Shown here: piece by piece, positions 34,751-44,288 of the stretch | How positions within the stretch are numbered: position 1 is the stretch's first letter | How the letters are laid out: each line of letters starts with the position of its first letter | Origin: Paenibacillus sp. Root444D2 | Lineage (GTDB): Bacteria; Bacillota; Bacilli; Paenibacillales; NBRC-103111 | Direction: 5' to 3' | Assembly: GCF_001426375.1 (NCBI RefSeq) | Contig: NZ_LMEO01000045.1 | Location: 991,173-1,055,172, forward strand | DNA length: 64,000 bases | Made by a program: the position numbers and the translations under genes | The notes under the pieces: model-generated | The model's database searches: none | What the model was told of the DNA's origin: nothing | What the model saw: only the letters and a program-made list of their open reading frames with translations

Positions 34751-36117
34751 TACTTTTTGTCCTGCTTGGCCCAATACTCATCGAATAGCTTTTGAGTTTT
34801 CTTGACCAGATCGTTATAAGCTTTTTCATACGGAACCTTGTTCAACACGACTTCATCGACGGCCTGGGTGAAATAATCTTTCTCGAGTTTCTCATCCACG
34901 AAGTAATGCGCATGTGCATAGGAAAGCTGGCTAATGAACGGTCCTAATTTCTCATCCTTCGTATATTTATCTTGGAGTGCTACTTCTTTTTTGGCCGGTA
35001 GCTCCCCTACCTTTTCCGCCCATTGCTCCTGAACTTCTTTACTTGTCAGGAACTGCAAGAACGCTGTAGCAGCCTCGAGCTTTTTGCCCTGCACATTTTT
35101 AGTAATCGCGTTCGCCCAGAACGAAACCTGAGTAGCTTTATCTTTATAGGAAGGCAGAGGCGCAATGGCATAATTAAGGTTCGGAGCGTCTTTTTTAATT
35201 CCTCCCAGCTGGAAGGAACCGTCGATGTTCATCGCTGCATAGCCGCCTTTGAAGGCCGTTATGTCATCATTGTAAAAGTCTTTGGTACCCACTTGATGAA
35301 CAAGCGACAAGTCAATTAAATATTTGAATGCCTCTAACCCCGCAGGGGATTCATTCCATAGAATCTGACGACGGTCATCGCTGATATCTTTACCGCCGGC
35401 TTGGTAGATCAACGCATCCCGGAACCAATGGTGCAGCTGCGCTCCCGGCTGCCAAGCAATGCCCTCAACGACGAATTGGCCATTCTTATCTTTTTCCGTT
35501 AATTTCTTCCCATAAGTGATTAGCTCATCCCACGTAGCAGGCGGTTTACTCGGATCAAGCCCTGCTTTCGTAAATAGATCCTTGTTGTAGAACAACGCAA
35601 GTGTCCGGACCGCCGTCGGAATCGCAAAATATTTTCCATTTAGCTTCGCTGTTTCAACAAAAGGGAAAAACTCCGATTTAATTTTCTCTTCGGAGAACAC
35701 GCTATCCGGCAGAGGCTGCAAGAATCCCGATGAGACATATTTGGGCAGCCATCCATAATAGAGATTGATGACATCAGGTCCTTTGCCGGCAGGTACGAGC
35801 GTGGCTACTTTCTCGTTGTATTGATCATACGGAAAATTCGTCTGTTTCACCGTTATGTTTGGATATTTTTTTTGAAAATCGTCGATTAATTTGGTAATGA
35901 GTTCCACCTTGGCTGGATACTGATACTGCCAGTATTCGATGGTCACTTTCTCATCGTTACTTGCTGTGGTCGTGGCCGCTGCCTGAGGTGCGATCGTATT
36001 ATTTGCAGATGGAGTCGGTACTGGTTTACTATCTCCTGCCGAGCATCCGGTTAATAGAACAATGAATCCTAAAGACGAAACTGCAGCTCTTTTGGCTGTA
36101 TGGTATGTAGTTGTCAT
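34750..36117 (-). CDS. CUT1-type ABC substrate-binding lipoprotein
   Basis: 455 residues: signal with lipobox FIVLLTGCSAGD, a Thr/Ala linker, then a family-1 fold (VTIEYWQYQYPAKVELITK, KGPDVINLYYGWLPKY, WANAITKNVQGKK). It overlaps the amidohydrolase gene by 4 nt (ATGA). Although CUT1 proteins usually bind carbohydrates, the enzymes of this run suggest a polar sulfur- or nitrogen-containing acid; this is inferred. Confidence 0.85.
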   Translation of the reverse strand: MTTTYHTAKRAAVSSLGFIVLLTGCSAGDSKPVPTPSANNTIAPQAAATTTASNDEKVTIEYWQYQYPAKVELITKLIDDFQKKYPNITVKQTNFPYDQYNEKVATLVPAGKGPDVINLYYGWLPKYVSSGFLQPLPDSVFSEEKIKSEFFPFVETAKLNGKYFAIPTAVRTLALFYNKDLFTKAGLDPSKPPATWDELITYGKKLTEKDKNGQFVVEGIAWQPGAQLHHWFRDALIYQAGGKDISDDRRQILWNESPAGLEAFKYLIDLSLVHQVGTKDFYNDDITAFKGGYAAMNIDGSFQLGGIKKDAPNLNYAIAPLPSYKDKATQVSFWANAITKNVQGKKLEAATAFLQFLTSKEVQEQWAEKVGELPAKKEVALQDKYTKDEKLGPFISQLSYAHAHYFVDEKLEKDYFTQAVDEVVLNKVPYEKAYNDLVKKTQKLFDEYWAKQDKK

Positions 36118-37064
36118 GATCTTCTTTCCCCTCCACTTATAAGTGAATATGTACCCACTTGCAGTAACTTTCTTGCATTGTTTCCGAAAATAAGTTCTAT
36201 ATCTGATTCATTGAACCGAAGATCTCGACAGACCCGAACCTGGTCCTGCAAATATCGGTATACGAATCCTCTAGGAAACGCGTTCGAATCTGTGCCGAAA
36301 ATGATGCGTTCGGGCCCAATCAGTTCATACGTTTTGCGAAATAACGTCTCCAACGTCAATTCATAAGGGCTCCACCGAATCCACTGATTAGATCCCGAAG
36401 TGTCGATATATACATTTGGACAGCTCCAGCATAGGTGCAGCAACTCCTGAAAATAGCCAGCTCCAAAGTGAGGAATAATAAAAGGGATGTCGGGGTATTC
36501 TCTAGCCACATTGAAAATCGCCAGCGGGTTGATGTTCAAATGCTGAACAATACCGCCAGTGTGGCCTAATAGGCCAAAATGGATCAAAACTGGAAGTTTT
36601 CTCTCAGCCAGAAATCGCCATACTGGAATCAATCGGGGTTCGTGAAACGGAATCTCTACGAGCGGTCCGAATATCTTATAACCTTTCAAACCTAATGTAT
36701 CAACAGCTCTCTGGAGCTCTTCCGCTGCATTTGGCTCTTCAATGGAATGATGGGCAAATCCTGTCACACGATCCGGATATTTACGAATTTGTGCAGCCAG
36801 ATCATCGTTATTCCACGCCGTTAAGAAATTAATACCGCCTATCGAATATCGATCTAATTCATCGATCCATCGATCGATAAGCGGACGTTTGGCCCCCTCT
36901 TCATTGTCTGGCTGGGATGGAAAATCCCAAGTCAAACGCATACGCTCGGATCGCTGCGCCTGGTGACGATCAATGAACTCATTGCGTGAAGCTAATGGCC
37001 ATGGATAAGGTAAATGAGCATGAATATCAAAAACACGGAAACCATTTTTAAACACAGCCATCAT
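36114..37064 (-). CDS. Metal-dependent amidohydrolase (Amidohydrolase_2/ACMSD-like)
   Basis: 316 residues, TIM-barrel hydrolase: metal-binding DIHAHLPYP at residue 13, LPVLIHFG near 165, FIIPHFGAGYF near 200 and IIFGTDSNAFPRGF near 270. Members hydrolyse or decarboxylate small carboxylic acids and lactones. It is coupled to the downstream transporter and preceded by leader element A, which follows the lyase gene. Confidence 0.82.
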   Translation of the reverse strand: MMAVFKNGFRVFDIHAHLPYPWPLASRNEFIDRHQAQRSERMRLTWDFPSQPDNEEGAKRPLIDRWIDELDRYSIGGINFLTAWNNDDLAAQIRKYPDRVTGFAHHSIEEPNAAEELQRAVDTLGLKGYKIFGPLVEIPFHEPRLIPVWRFLAERKLPVLIHFGLLGHTGGIVQHLNINPLAIFNVAREYPDIPFIIPHFGAGYFQELLHLCWSCPNVYIDTSGSNQWIRWSPYELTLETLFRKTYELIGPERIIFGTDSNAFPRGFVYRYLQDQVRVCRDLRFNESDIELIFGNNARKLLQVGTYSLISGGERRS

Positions 37065-37094
37065 CCTCCTTTTGTTATGTCTCCAAGAATGTAT

Positions 37095-37154
37095 AAAAAA
37101 ATAGATGAGTTATCTCCTCTTTGCAGAAGAAAACTCATCTCCGGATGTCCGGTC
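37095..37154 (-). promoter_or_regulatory. Leader RNA element A with attenuator terminator
   Basis: Minus strand: GACCGGACATCCGGAGATG, where ACCGG and CCGG form a small hairpin, directly abutting a terminator (AGATGAGTT...AACTCATCT, then TTTTTTT). It lies between the lyase stop and the amidohydrolase start, so it would attenuate the second half of the run. Confidence 0.6.
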
Positions 37155-37168
37155 AATTGATTGATTTA

Positions 37169-38683
37169 TTATGCTAGTTTTGCAAGTTTATCGAGTGCGC
37201 GATCCACTATCTCATGTGTGTCGTATATCGCGCTTCTCTTACTAGCGAGCCATTCTTTTTCAAAGTCTAATCGCTGCGCTTGTCCAATCAATGCCCGTTC
37301 CACCTCTGATGGATTCGGCCCGCCGATAATCTTTCGGACGCTGATGAAATTCCTGGGATTCAAAGCAAGTTTTAGCCTTTCTTCACTAATTTCCAGCTTT
37401 CGTCCAATGACTTCAGATGCGGCATCGTTTAGCAGCTCTAGGGAAAGATAACGTTTGGAATTCCCGAATTCCAACGCTTTTCGTACCACACGGCTGACAA
37501 TGGAATGTGCGGTTCGAAACGAAAGCTGCTCCTCACGTACTAACGTATCCGCAAGCTCAGTAACAGTAGAAAAGCTCTCCTCTGCTCTTGCCTCCAGCAC
37601 TTCCTTATTAATCGTAAGAGTTGCGATGACATTAGCAAGCAACCGATAAATGGATTCAAGTACAGCAAGGCTTTTCCACGCGTAGGGCTGCATATCATCT
37701 TCGGTATCAACAATATCGCCAAACGGTGTATTATGAATCATAGTCAACACGGTCTGTGTGAGACCTACACAACTGGACAAAAGCGAGCGCATATGTTCAA
37801 TAGATACAGGATTCCGCTTCTGCGGCATGATGGAGCTGATCTGCACATAGGGAGCCGCAACTTTCAGAACGGCAAATTCCTGCGTGCTCCAAAGCAGCAG
37901 TTCTTGTACGAACCGGCCTAGATTAATTGCGGCAAGTTGAACACTTGTCGCGATTTCACCGACGTAGTCCGCTCCGCTAACCGCGTCGTAAGCATTTTCA
38001 ATGAGCTCGTCAAACGCAAGTAATTCAACCATACGCTCCCTGTTCACAGGGAATCCGGAAGTTGTAAGAGCTGCAGCTCCCATACTGCTGCGGTTGCAGT
38101 TCGCATAGGCTGATTGCAGCCGGCGGATATCCCGACTAAGTGAGTCAGAAACTGCTGCTGTATAGTGACCTAGCGTCGTAGGCTGGGCTTGCTGTGTATG
38201 CGTATAGCCAATCATAATCGTATCGACTTGAGAACGTGCAAACTGCAACAAATTCTCCTCCAGAAATAGTGCGGATGCCAATGTATCCAGAAGCTTTTCT
38301 CTCAACGTGAGTCGATATATCGCTATTCCCATATCATTACGGCTTCGCCCTAAATGCAAATTACCAGCAGCTTCTCCAGCCAACAAGTGCAATTGCTGCT
38401 CGACCTCAAAAAACAGATCCTCGAATTCTCCCGTGTAAGAAGATTCCCGCAACCTTTTCACATCAATTGCCTTTAAGGAGGCTGCAAGAGTATGCGCATC
38501 ATGATCACTAATTAACGATTGCTCCCACAGCATAATAAGATGCGCTTTATTAATGTCCATCATGGGACTCAGCAATTCTACTTTGGCATAGTCATATGCG
38601 GGACTTAAGACAACTTCCGCATACGTTTTCCCAGGGAACTTATGGTCCTGATCTAACGTTGGAATAGATACTTGATGAGGCAT
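37169..38683 (-). CDS. Argininosuccinate lyase-like member of the fumarase/aspartase superfamily
   Basis: 504 residues with all three conserved regions: LHLGRSRNDMGIA near residue 105, GYTHTQQAQPTTLGHY near 160 and the signature SSIMPQKRNPVSIEH near 285, whose preceding Ser is the catalytic base. No arginine-synthesis genes are nearby. Relatives include ethylenediamine-disuccinate lyase, which removes fumarate from N-substituted aspartates. Here it sits with a D-cysteine-desulfhydrase-like enzyme and cysteine synthase. Removal of fumarate from a succinylated amino or sulfur compound is a reasonable inference. Confidence 0.8.
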   Translation of the reverse strand: MPHQVSIPTLDQDHKFPGKTYAEVVLSPAYDYAKVELLSPMMDINKAHLIMLWEQSLISDHDAHTLAASLKAIDVKRLRESSYTGEFEDLFFEVEQQLHLLAGEAAGNLHLGRSRNDMGIAIYRLTLREKLLDTLASALFLEENLLQFARSQVDTIMIGYTHTQQAQPTTLGHYTAAVSDSLSRDIRRLQSAYANCNRSSMGAAALTTSGFPVNRERMVELLAFDELIENAYDAVSGADYVGEIATSVQLAAINLGRFVQELLLWSTQEFAVLKVAAPYVQISSIMPQKRNPVSIEHMRSLLSSCVGLTQTVLTMIHNTPFGDIVDTEDDMQPYAWKSLAVLESIYRLLANVIATLTINKEVLEARAEESFSTVTELADTLVREEQLSFRTAHSIVSRVVRKALEFGNSKRYLSLELLNDAASEVIGRKLEISEERLKLALNPRNFISVRKIIGGPNPSEVERALIGQAQRLDFEKEWLASKRSAIYDTHEIVDRALDKLAKLA

Positions 38684-38721
38684 ACTTTATATCAATCCTC
38701 CCTCTTGTTGGCTCCAATTCA

Positions 38722-39732
38722 TTATTCCGATCCATAATGAAACAACAAAGGAAGCCCGCCGGTATGCATAAAGACCACCGCATCATAATCGCTTAGCTCG
38801 CCGGAACGCCCTTTAGCAATTAGAGCCGCCATCGCTTTCCCCGTATAGACCGGGTCCAGAAAGATTCCTTCCGATTGAGCGGTAATACGGAGAGCCTCGC
38901 TGCCTTCCTTGGTCATTTTGGCATAGCCTTCTCCGATAAACCGATCTTCAATCCAGATATGATCTGTGGTCACCGCAGCGGAAGAAGCGGCAAGTTCTAA
39001 AGATTCGTTTACGAGCTGAACCGTCCTTTCTTTCTTAATCTCCGTTTTTCCACTAATACTTACCCCAAGAACGTCAATATTAAATGGGAATGAAGTTAGT
39101 ATAGCTCCAGAAATTAATCCGGCAAACGTACCGCAAGTTCCTGCTGCAACGGCTACAAGCACACGGCTTACATTCGGATCCAACTGCTCCAACTGACTTC
39201 CGAGCTCCTGCAGTGCCACAATATAACCTAACGTACCGAGCGCGTCAGTCCCGCCTTCGGGAATAATAAAAGCTTTTCCCCCTTCAATGGCAATATCTTG
39301 AGCAATCTCACGCATCTTATCATTCATATATTGTTGATTCGATTGACTGATGGGAGGTTCAACAAAAGTGATTTCCGCTTGTAATATTTGATCCAATAAC
39401 AGATTTCCGCTGGTGCGAGGCAGATCCGATTGACCGTTTAAAACTAGATGCACTTGCAACCCGAGCTTTCTAGCGGCTGCGGCAGTCAAATGAGCGTGAT
39501 TCGATTGGGCGGCGCCGGTCGTAATAATATGAGTCGCTTGTTCCGCAATAGCTTGACCCAAATGAAATTCGAGTTTTCTTGCTTTATTTCCACCGCCCCC
39601 TAGCCCAGATAAATCTTCCCTTTTCACGAGAATCCTGGTTCCCAATCGTTCAGATAACTGTCTTGCTTCCTGTAAGGGGGTAGGCCATTCTCCTAATTTG
39701 ACACGGGGCAACGATGCTAAGTCTGTAGTCAT
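38722..39732 (-). CDS. D-cysteine desulfhydrase/ACC deaminase-like PLP enzyme
   Basis: 336 residues, fold-type II PLP enzyme. The PLP lysine is in LGGGGNKARKLEF near residue 50, followed by TTGAAQSNHAHLTAAAARK with the catalytic Ser-Asn and IIPEGGTDALGTLGY. VFMHTGGLPLLF lies at the end. The group includes D-cysteine desulfhydrase (DcyD), ACC deaminase and L-cysteate sulfo-lyase (CuyA). With cysteine synthase next door it could release sulfide or sulfite for capture into cysteine. Confidence 0.82.
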   Translation of the reverse strand: MTTDLASLPRVKLGEWPTPLQEARQLSERLGTRILVKREDLSGLGGGGNKARKLEFHLGQAIAEQATHIITTGAAQSNHAHLTAAAARKLGLQVHLVLNGQSDLPRTSGNLLLDQILQAEITFVEPPISQSNQQYMNDKMREIAQDIAIEGGKAFIIPEGGTDALGTLGYIVALQELGSQLEQLDPNVSRVLVAVAAGTCGTFAGLISGAILTSFPFNIDVLGVSISGKTEIKKERTVQLVNESLELAASSAAVTTDHIWIEDRFIGEGYAKMTKEGSEALRITAQSEGIFLDPVYTGKAMAALIAKGRSGELSDYDAVVFMHTGGLPLLFHYGSE

Positions 39733-39743
39733 GTCGTGTCCTC

Positions 39744-40724
39744 CTATTGGGCATTGAGCAGCTTAAACTCGGCCTGTTTATTTTCGGATGTTTCTTCATC
39801 GAATAAACCGATGCTTAGATAGCGCTCGCCGGTGTCTGGCCCAAGAGCAACCACACGTTTGCCTTTGCCGAGCTTACGCGCCACCTGAATGGCGGCCCAG
39901 ACTGCCGCTCCAGTTGAAGGGCCGGCAAGAATGCCCTCTTTACGTGCCAGATCCTTAGACGTTTGCCATGCGCTCTCGTCAGAAATATGGATAATATCTT
40001 CCACAATTTTCGTATTAATAACTTCGGGAATTTGCGGCGGGCTAATCCCGTATATGTTATGCTCTCCAGGCTCTTCACCTTCAAGGACTTTAGAATTTTC
40101 AGCTTCCACGAGATATACCTTCACATCAGTCAATACTTCTTTAAGTCGTTCACCGACACCTGTTATCGTGCCACCTGTTCCTGATGTTGCCACGAAGGCA
40201 TCCAATCTTCCATCTGTTTGCTCCAAAATTTCCTCGGCTGTCGTCAACCGGTGAATCGCTGGATTGGCAGGATTCTCTGCCTGCTTGGCGATAAAGCTGT
40301 TGGGCACTTCTTGATGAAGCTTCTCCACTCGCTCTTTCACCGCATTAATATCTTCATCTGCGCCGAAAGTGATGATTTTGGCACCGAACGCGCGCAGAAG
40401 GTCAAACCTCTCTTTATTGTATTTCTCACGGATAAAGATGATGCTCTTATAGCCAAGAACCGCCCCGATTGAAGCCAGTCCAATCCCTGTATTGCCGCTT
40501 GTAAGTTCGATAATCGTACCGCCGGGCTTTAACAGACCGTCTTTCTCGGCTTGCCGGATGATCCCGTACGCCGTACGATCCTTAACGCTCCCGCCAGGAT
40601 TATACGATTCTAACTTTAGATAAATCTCTGCATCATCTTCACTTGCAAGATTATTAATACGCACCATCGGAGTTTGACCGATCAAATCGAGAATACTGTC
40701 ACACAGCTTATTTCTATCTCCCAC
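39744..40724 (-). CDS. cysK: Cysteine synthase (O-acetylserine sulfhydrylase)
   Basis: 326 residues. YNPGGSVKDRTAYGII holds the PLP lysine (around residue 46), followed by IIELTSGNTGIGLA and FVATSGTGGTITGVGERLK (phosphate loop) and GPSTGAAVWAA. It makes cysteine from O-acetylserine and sulfide. GTG start at 40724 with GGAAGGGG 8 nt upstream. As a second, clustered copy it probably serves this pathway and not core biosynthesis, though a related activity with another thiol cannot be excluded. Confidence 0.88.
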   Translation of the reverse strand: MGDRNKLCDSILDLIGQTPMVRINNLASEDDAEIYLKLESYNPGGSVKDRTAYGIIRQAEKDGLLKPGGTIIELTSGNTGIGLASIGAVLGYKSIIFIREKYNKERFDLLRAFGAKIITFGADEDINAVKERVEKLHQEVPNSFIAKQAENPANPAIHRLTTAEEILEQTDGRLDAFVATSGTGGTITGVGERLKEVLTDVKVYLVEAENSKVLEGEEPGEHNIYGISPPQIPEVINTKIVEDIIHISDESAWQTSKDLARKEGILAGPSTGAAVWAAIQVARKLGKGKRVVALGPDTGERYLSIGLFDEETSENKQAEFKLLNAQ

Positions 40725-40757
40725 ACTTATTTCCCCTTCCCAGTAGTAATTATCGAC

Positions 40758-41378
40758 TTAACCGAGAATGGAACGGATAATTTCGATAATTGCAGTCTTT
40801 TCCTGCTCGCGAGCTTGTGGGCGTTGTTCTTTTAAATAATCGAACAACGATTTCCTTACGTCTTCATCCAACTCGGAAAGTGCCTTACCCCGTCCGTCCC
40901 ATTCTGGATGGAGATTCCAAAAATCCTCTTTCCAACCGCTGCTTAGATCAGTTATTTGGTCGGGGCGTTCTATGAACAAGCCTAATTCCTCTCCCGCACC
41001 ATTAAAAAACACATAGGTTGGAATATGATTTCGCCCATCTTCGTGCAGATAAGCGGCAGCAATATCTTGATTATCTGGATCCCGCAGTAGAATGTGCAGC
41101 ATCAACTTACCCGTTTCGTGTTCGATTTTACCGAAAAGCGGTAAATTCGCAACAACATCTCCGCACCAGTCGTGGGCCAGTACCAAGACATTCACCTGCT
41201 CTGAAAGTCCCTCGAAATAAGCTAATTCTTGCTCGCTCAATATGTACTGCTCGAAATTCAATTGAAGTCTATCAACATTTACCTTTGCGCTGTTAATAAA
41301 TTGCTGGTAAGTTAACGCTTCCTGAAAAGCCCGCTCCCTTCTTTCCTGCGAAATTCCTTTTGTTTTTTGAATGCTCAT
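40758..41378 (-). CDS. Thioredoxin-like protein with single active-site cysteine
   Basis: 206 residues. LVLAHDWCGDVVANLPLFGK near residue 70 is a thioredoxin-fold active site in which the second Cys of C-x-x-C is replaced, as in the Thioredoxin_9 group. IPTYVFFNGAGEELG carries the cis-Pro loop. The true start is ATG 41378 with GGAGGG 9 nt upstream. A longer reading to 41441 would run through the leader terminator at 41428-41462 and is rejected. First gene after leader element B. Confidence 0.78.
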   Translation of the reverse strand: MSIQKTKGISQERRERAFQEALTYQQFINSAKVNVDRLQLNFEQYILSEQELAYFEGLSEQVNVLVLAHDWCGDVVANLPLFGKIEHETGKLMLHILLRDPDNQDIAAAYLHEDGRNHIPTYVFFNGAGEELGLFIERPDQITDLSSGWKEDFWNLHPEWDGRGKALSELDEDVRKSLFDYLKEQRPQAREQEKTAIIEIIRSILG

Positions 41379-41427
41379 AATCGTCATCCCTCCATAAAAG
41401 TTTTTCATTCCCTCAGGACCACCATAT

Positions 41428-41476
41428 AAAAAAAGAGACAAAACAAATGAATTGTTCGTCTCCGGTTGTCCGGTTC
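41428..41476 (-). promoter_or_regulatory. Leader RNA element B with attenuator terminator
   Basis: Minus strand: GAACCGGACAACCGGAGAC (ACCGG/CCGG hairpin) abutting a terminator (GAGAC...GTCTC, TTTTTTT), between the GNAT pseudogene and the thioredoxin-like gene. Confidence 0.6.
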
Positions 41477-41492
41477 TATGCAGTAGTCCCCT

Positions 41493-41972
41493 TCATCTTG
41501 TTTTGCCGGGAACGTGTACCAAGTCCTTCTGATAGGCAAGCACAAGATCCCAATTTCCGCTGAAGATTGGAATACGGTAATATCCAACCCGTTCATAGAG
41601 CGCAGCCGCTTCCGGTTGTTTGGGGCCGGTCTGCAACTTAATGCTGCTGTAGCCAAATTCAATCGCCAAGCGATCAATCTCGGAAAGAATCGCTTGCGCC
41701 ACTCCCTTACGTCGGTAATTGGCGCGAGTATACATCCGTTTGACTTCTACCGTAGAGTCATCCAATGGCCGTAACGCACCGCATCCAACTGGAATACTTT
41801 CAATTCAGGCGACCACAAAAGCAGCACGCGGCACTTCGACGTCAGATGGATTGAAGCCTGCGCTTCCATCAGAGTCATAGAGCACTCCCAGTTCCGTGCT
41901 GAGTTCCCAGATCAATTGCTCTGAGTCTCTGCTTCGAACATCCTCTGGAGCAGCAGTAATCTTCAAGATCAT
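41493..41972 (-). pseudogene. GNAT N-acetyltransferase with one in-frame TGA
   Basis: The ATG at 41970-41972 has a GGAGGG site. The frame reads through a complete GNAT protein of about 159 residues, interrupted only by TGA at 41805-41807 between PRAAFVVA and IESIPVGCGALRPL. The acetyl-CoA site YTRANYRRKGVAQAILSEI is intact downstream. Promoter and operator-like sequences are also intact, so the mutation looks recent. Without readthrough, the product is dead. Confidence 0.8.
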
Positions 41973-41995
41973 AGTTTCATCCCTCCAATATCCAA

Positions 41996-42023
41996 TAATA
42001 CATATCGGTTATATCGGTATTGT
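41996..42023. promoter_or_regulatory. Repeated ATATCGGT half-sites before the GNAT pseudogene
   Basis: ATATCGGTTATATCGGTAT contains two direct copies of ATATCGGT just downstream of the promoter at 42035-42063. It is a weaker relative of the CymR-like boxes. Confidence 0.35.
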
Positions 42024-42034
42024 CTATCTTGATA

Positions 42035-42063
42035 AATTTACCATCTCTATGAAAGAGCGTCTA
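42035..42063 (-). promoter_or_regulatory. Promoter of the GNAT pseudogene/thioredoxin/cysK run
   Basis: TAGACG (42058-42063), 17-nt spacer ending AGATGG, TAAATT (42035-42040). Confidence 0.6.
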
Positions 42064-42095
42064 ATTGGTCTTTTCTATCCTAAAATTCAATATTT

Positions 42096-42929
42096 CTATT
42101 TAAATACCTCGGTATGCTCCCAATTGCCCCACTCGTCCCAAGCTCCTTCATAGGGTCGGATATCAGAATAGCCGATCAATCGCAAAATAAAATAGGTATG
42201 CGCGCCTCGCTGATTCGACTGGCAATAAGGAACAATCGTTTGATCCGATCTTAGACCTATAGATTCGAACTCTTGCCTTAAAGTCGTATAATCCTTGAAT
42301 CTTACAACACCGTTATCATCTGCCGGACCGAGCGCTTCTTTCCACTCTTTATGGATCGCTCCTGTGATATGACCCCCTCTACGATTGGTTCGCTGCTCCA
42401 CTCCTGTATACTCTTCGACCGAGCGAACATCCAGCAGGATGCTATTCTCCAACCCCTCTTGAATTCTCTCTTTTGTAACTACCAGCAGTGCATCTGTAGA
42501 AATGTTGATTGTGCCCTCTAACACAGTAGGTGTCTCCGTCGATAACTCTTTGCCTGCTGCAGCCCAAGCGGTATAACCGCCATTCAGCAATTTCACTTGA
42601 TCCTTGAGTCCAAAATACTCCAGCACATAAAAGACGCGCGTCGCAAGAACTCCAATACCGTCATCGTATACCACAACGGTAGTCCCATCCCTTACTCCGC
42701 TTTTTTCCAACACACTTTTAACAACATCCGCGGAAACAAACGTATGGCGGGTACCATCTTTTAAATCTTTAGCTTTAAGCTGGATTGCCCCTGGAATATG
42801 CCCGGCTTCATAACCTTGGGCTCTGGCATCCAAGAGGATAACATCGGAAGATTTTCTGTTTGCTTCTACCCAATGAACATCGACCAACAAGTGTCCATTC
42901 GGATAATTTGAAATGTTCGTGACAGTCAT
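42096..42929 (-). CDS. Thiosulfate/mercaptopyruvate sulfurtransferase (tandem rhodanese)
   Basis: 277 residues, two rhodanese domains. The first (residues 8-125) has ILLDARAQGYEAGHIPGAI; the second (150-275) has LLDVRSVEEYTGV and the catalytic loop VPYCQSNQRGAHTYF, with the persulfide Cys. It transfers sulfane sulfur to cyanide or thiols. GGGGG precedes the ATG by 7 nt. It is the last gene of the leader-C transcript and probably handles sulfur released by the upstream monooxygenase. Confidence 0.87.
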   Translation of the reverse strand: MTVTNISNYPNGHLLVDVHWVEANRKSSDVILLDARAQGYEAGHIPGAIQLKAKDLKDGTRHTFVSADVVKSVLEKSGVRDGTTVVVYDDGIGVLATRVFYVLEYFGLKDQVKLLNGGYTAWAAAGKELSTETPTVLEGTINISTDALLVVTKERIQEGLENSILLDVRSVEEYTGVEQRTNRRGGHITGAIHKEWKEALGPADDNGVVRFKDYTTLRQEFESIGLRSDQTIVPYCQSNQRGAHTYFILRLIGYSDIRPYEGAWDEWGNWEHTEVFK

Positions 42930-42960
42930 CGTTTAACCCCCAAAATAAGATACTTAAGAG

Positions 42961-44268
42961 TCAACTGAAACCCAGATTCTCACGCAAAGTCTGGCCGGTA
43001 TAAGTCTCAGGGAACAACCCTCTACGCCGCAATTCGGGAACAACTAGATCAAGGAAATCCTCCACTCCACCGAAGGCTAGCTGCGGCATGACGCTGAATC
43101 CATCTGCCGCACCGCTTTTGAACCAATCCTCCATGACATCGGAAACTTGCTCAGGGGTACCCGCTACACTAAGCTGACCATTTCCTACCCAATACTTTTC
43201 GAGAAATTCTCTTATCGTCAGCTTTTCTCTTTCTACAATTTTTTTTACCATTTGATAAAAGGTTTGGTATGCATTGACTTGGCTAGAATCGGGCAGCTCA
43301 GGAAATGGATCATCCAGCGAATAAACAGAATAGTCGATTCCCAATAAGTTAGAAAGTGACATTACCGATCGTTCGATTGAACCCAGCTGTCGCAGCTCGC
43401 TCGCTTTCTCTTTCGCTTCCGCTTCCGTCGAACCGACAATAACAAGTAGATCGGGCAATACCTTGACGCTGTCAGGCGATCGTCCCGCTTTAACCGTCCT
43501 TGATTTGATATCTTGGTAAAAGAGCCGGGCATCCTCCAACGTATTTTGAACGGTAAAAATAAGTTCCGCATATTGAGCAGCCAAGTTCTTACCTTCGTCA
43601 GAAGCACCTGCTTGAACCAAGATCGGTCTGCCTTGTGGAGGGCGCATAATATTTAATGCACCTTGTACGGAAAAATAGGCTCCATGATGATGGATATCAT
43701 GAACCTTGTCAACTGCCGCATAAGTTCCTGAAATTTTGTCCTGAACCAATGCGTCTTCTTCCCAACTATCCCACAATTTGAGGACAACCTCTGCGAATTC
43801 CTTTGCTCTCTCATAACGATGCGTATGGGTCGGTAATTGCTGCAGGCCAAAGTTAAAAGCCGTCCGTTCCACGCCAGTGGTCACCATGTTCCACCCAGCC
43901 CGCCCACCGCTGATATGATCAAGTGAAGCAAATAGTCTTGCAACATTATAGGGTTCATTGAAACTCGTAGACACTGTGGCAATCAAGCCGATCTTCTCGG
44001 TCACTGTGGCAATGGAGGATAACAAGGTCAACGGTTCAAAGCCAAAAATGGGGCCATGCTGAACTGCTTTCGCCTCAATAGACAGACCATCTGCGATAAA
44101 CAGTGTGTCAATTCGTGCAGCTTCCGCCTTTTGTGCCAATCGATGAAAATGCTTAATGGTATGAATCTCTTCCAGTTTCGTACTTGAATGACGCCAGGCT
44201 CCCCGATGGGAGCCCGCATTTTGTAACATAAGATTTAGAATCATTCGCCGGTTTAGTTCACTCATCAT
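42961..44268 (-). CDS. LLM class flavin-dependent monooxygenase (NtaA/SnaA/DszA family), second copy
   Basis: 435 residues from ATG 44268 (GAGGTG upstream). Family features: GSHRGAWRHSST near residue 19, DTLFIADGLSIEAK, SGGRAGWNMVTTGVERTAF, ILVQAGASDEGKNLAAQYAE and FPETYTGQTLRENLG at the end. It is clearly diverged from the copies at 28236 and 59232, so probably has another substrate. It is transcribed with a small unknown protein and a rhodanese. Confidence 0.87.
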   Translation of the reverse strand: MMSELNRRMILNLMLQNAGSHRGAWRHSSTKLEEIHTIKHFHRLAQKAEAARIDTLFIADGLSIEAKAVQHGPIFGFEPLTLLSSIATVTEKIGLIATVSTSFNEPYNVARLFASLDHISGGRAGWNMVTTGVERTAFNFGLQQLPTHTHRYERAKEFAEVVLKLWDSWEEDALVQDKISGTYAAVDKVHDIHHHGAYFSVQGALNIMRPPQGRPILVQAGASDEGKNLAAQYAELIFTVQNTLEDARLFYQDIKSRTVKAGRSPDSVKVLPDLLVIVGSTEAEAKEKASELRQLGSIERSVMSLSNLLGIDYSVYSLDDPFPELPDSSQVNAYQTFYQMVKKIVEREKLTIREFLEKYWVGNGQLSVAGTPEQVSDVMEDWFKSGAADGFSVMPQLAFGGVEDFLDLVVPELRRRGLFPETYTGQTLRENLGFS

Positions 44269-44288
44269 TATCACCTCTGCTGCCTATT

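Noticed and set aside
37095-37154. SAM (S-box) or T-box riboswitch at the leader elements
   Set aside because: The leaders are far too short, and neither the S-box core nor the T-box antiterminator sequence (GGTGG-type) is present.
41379-41441. Longer N-terminus for the thioredoxin-like gene
   Set aside because: It would translate the T-run of the leader terminator and lacks a ribosome site; ATG 41378 has GGAGGG at the right distance.
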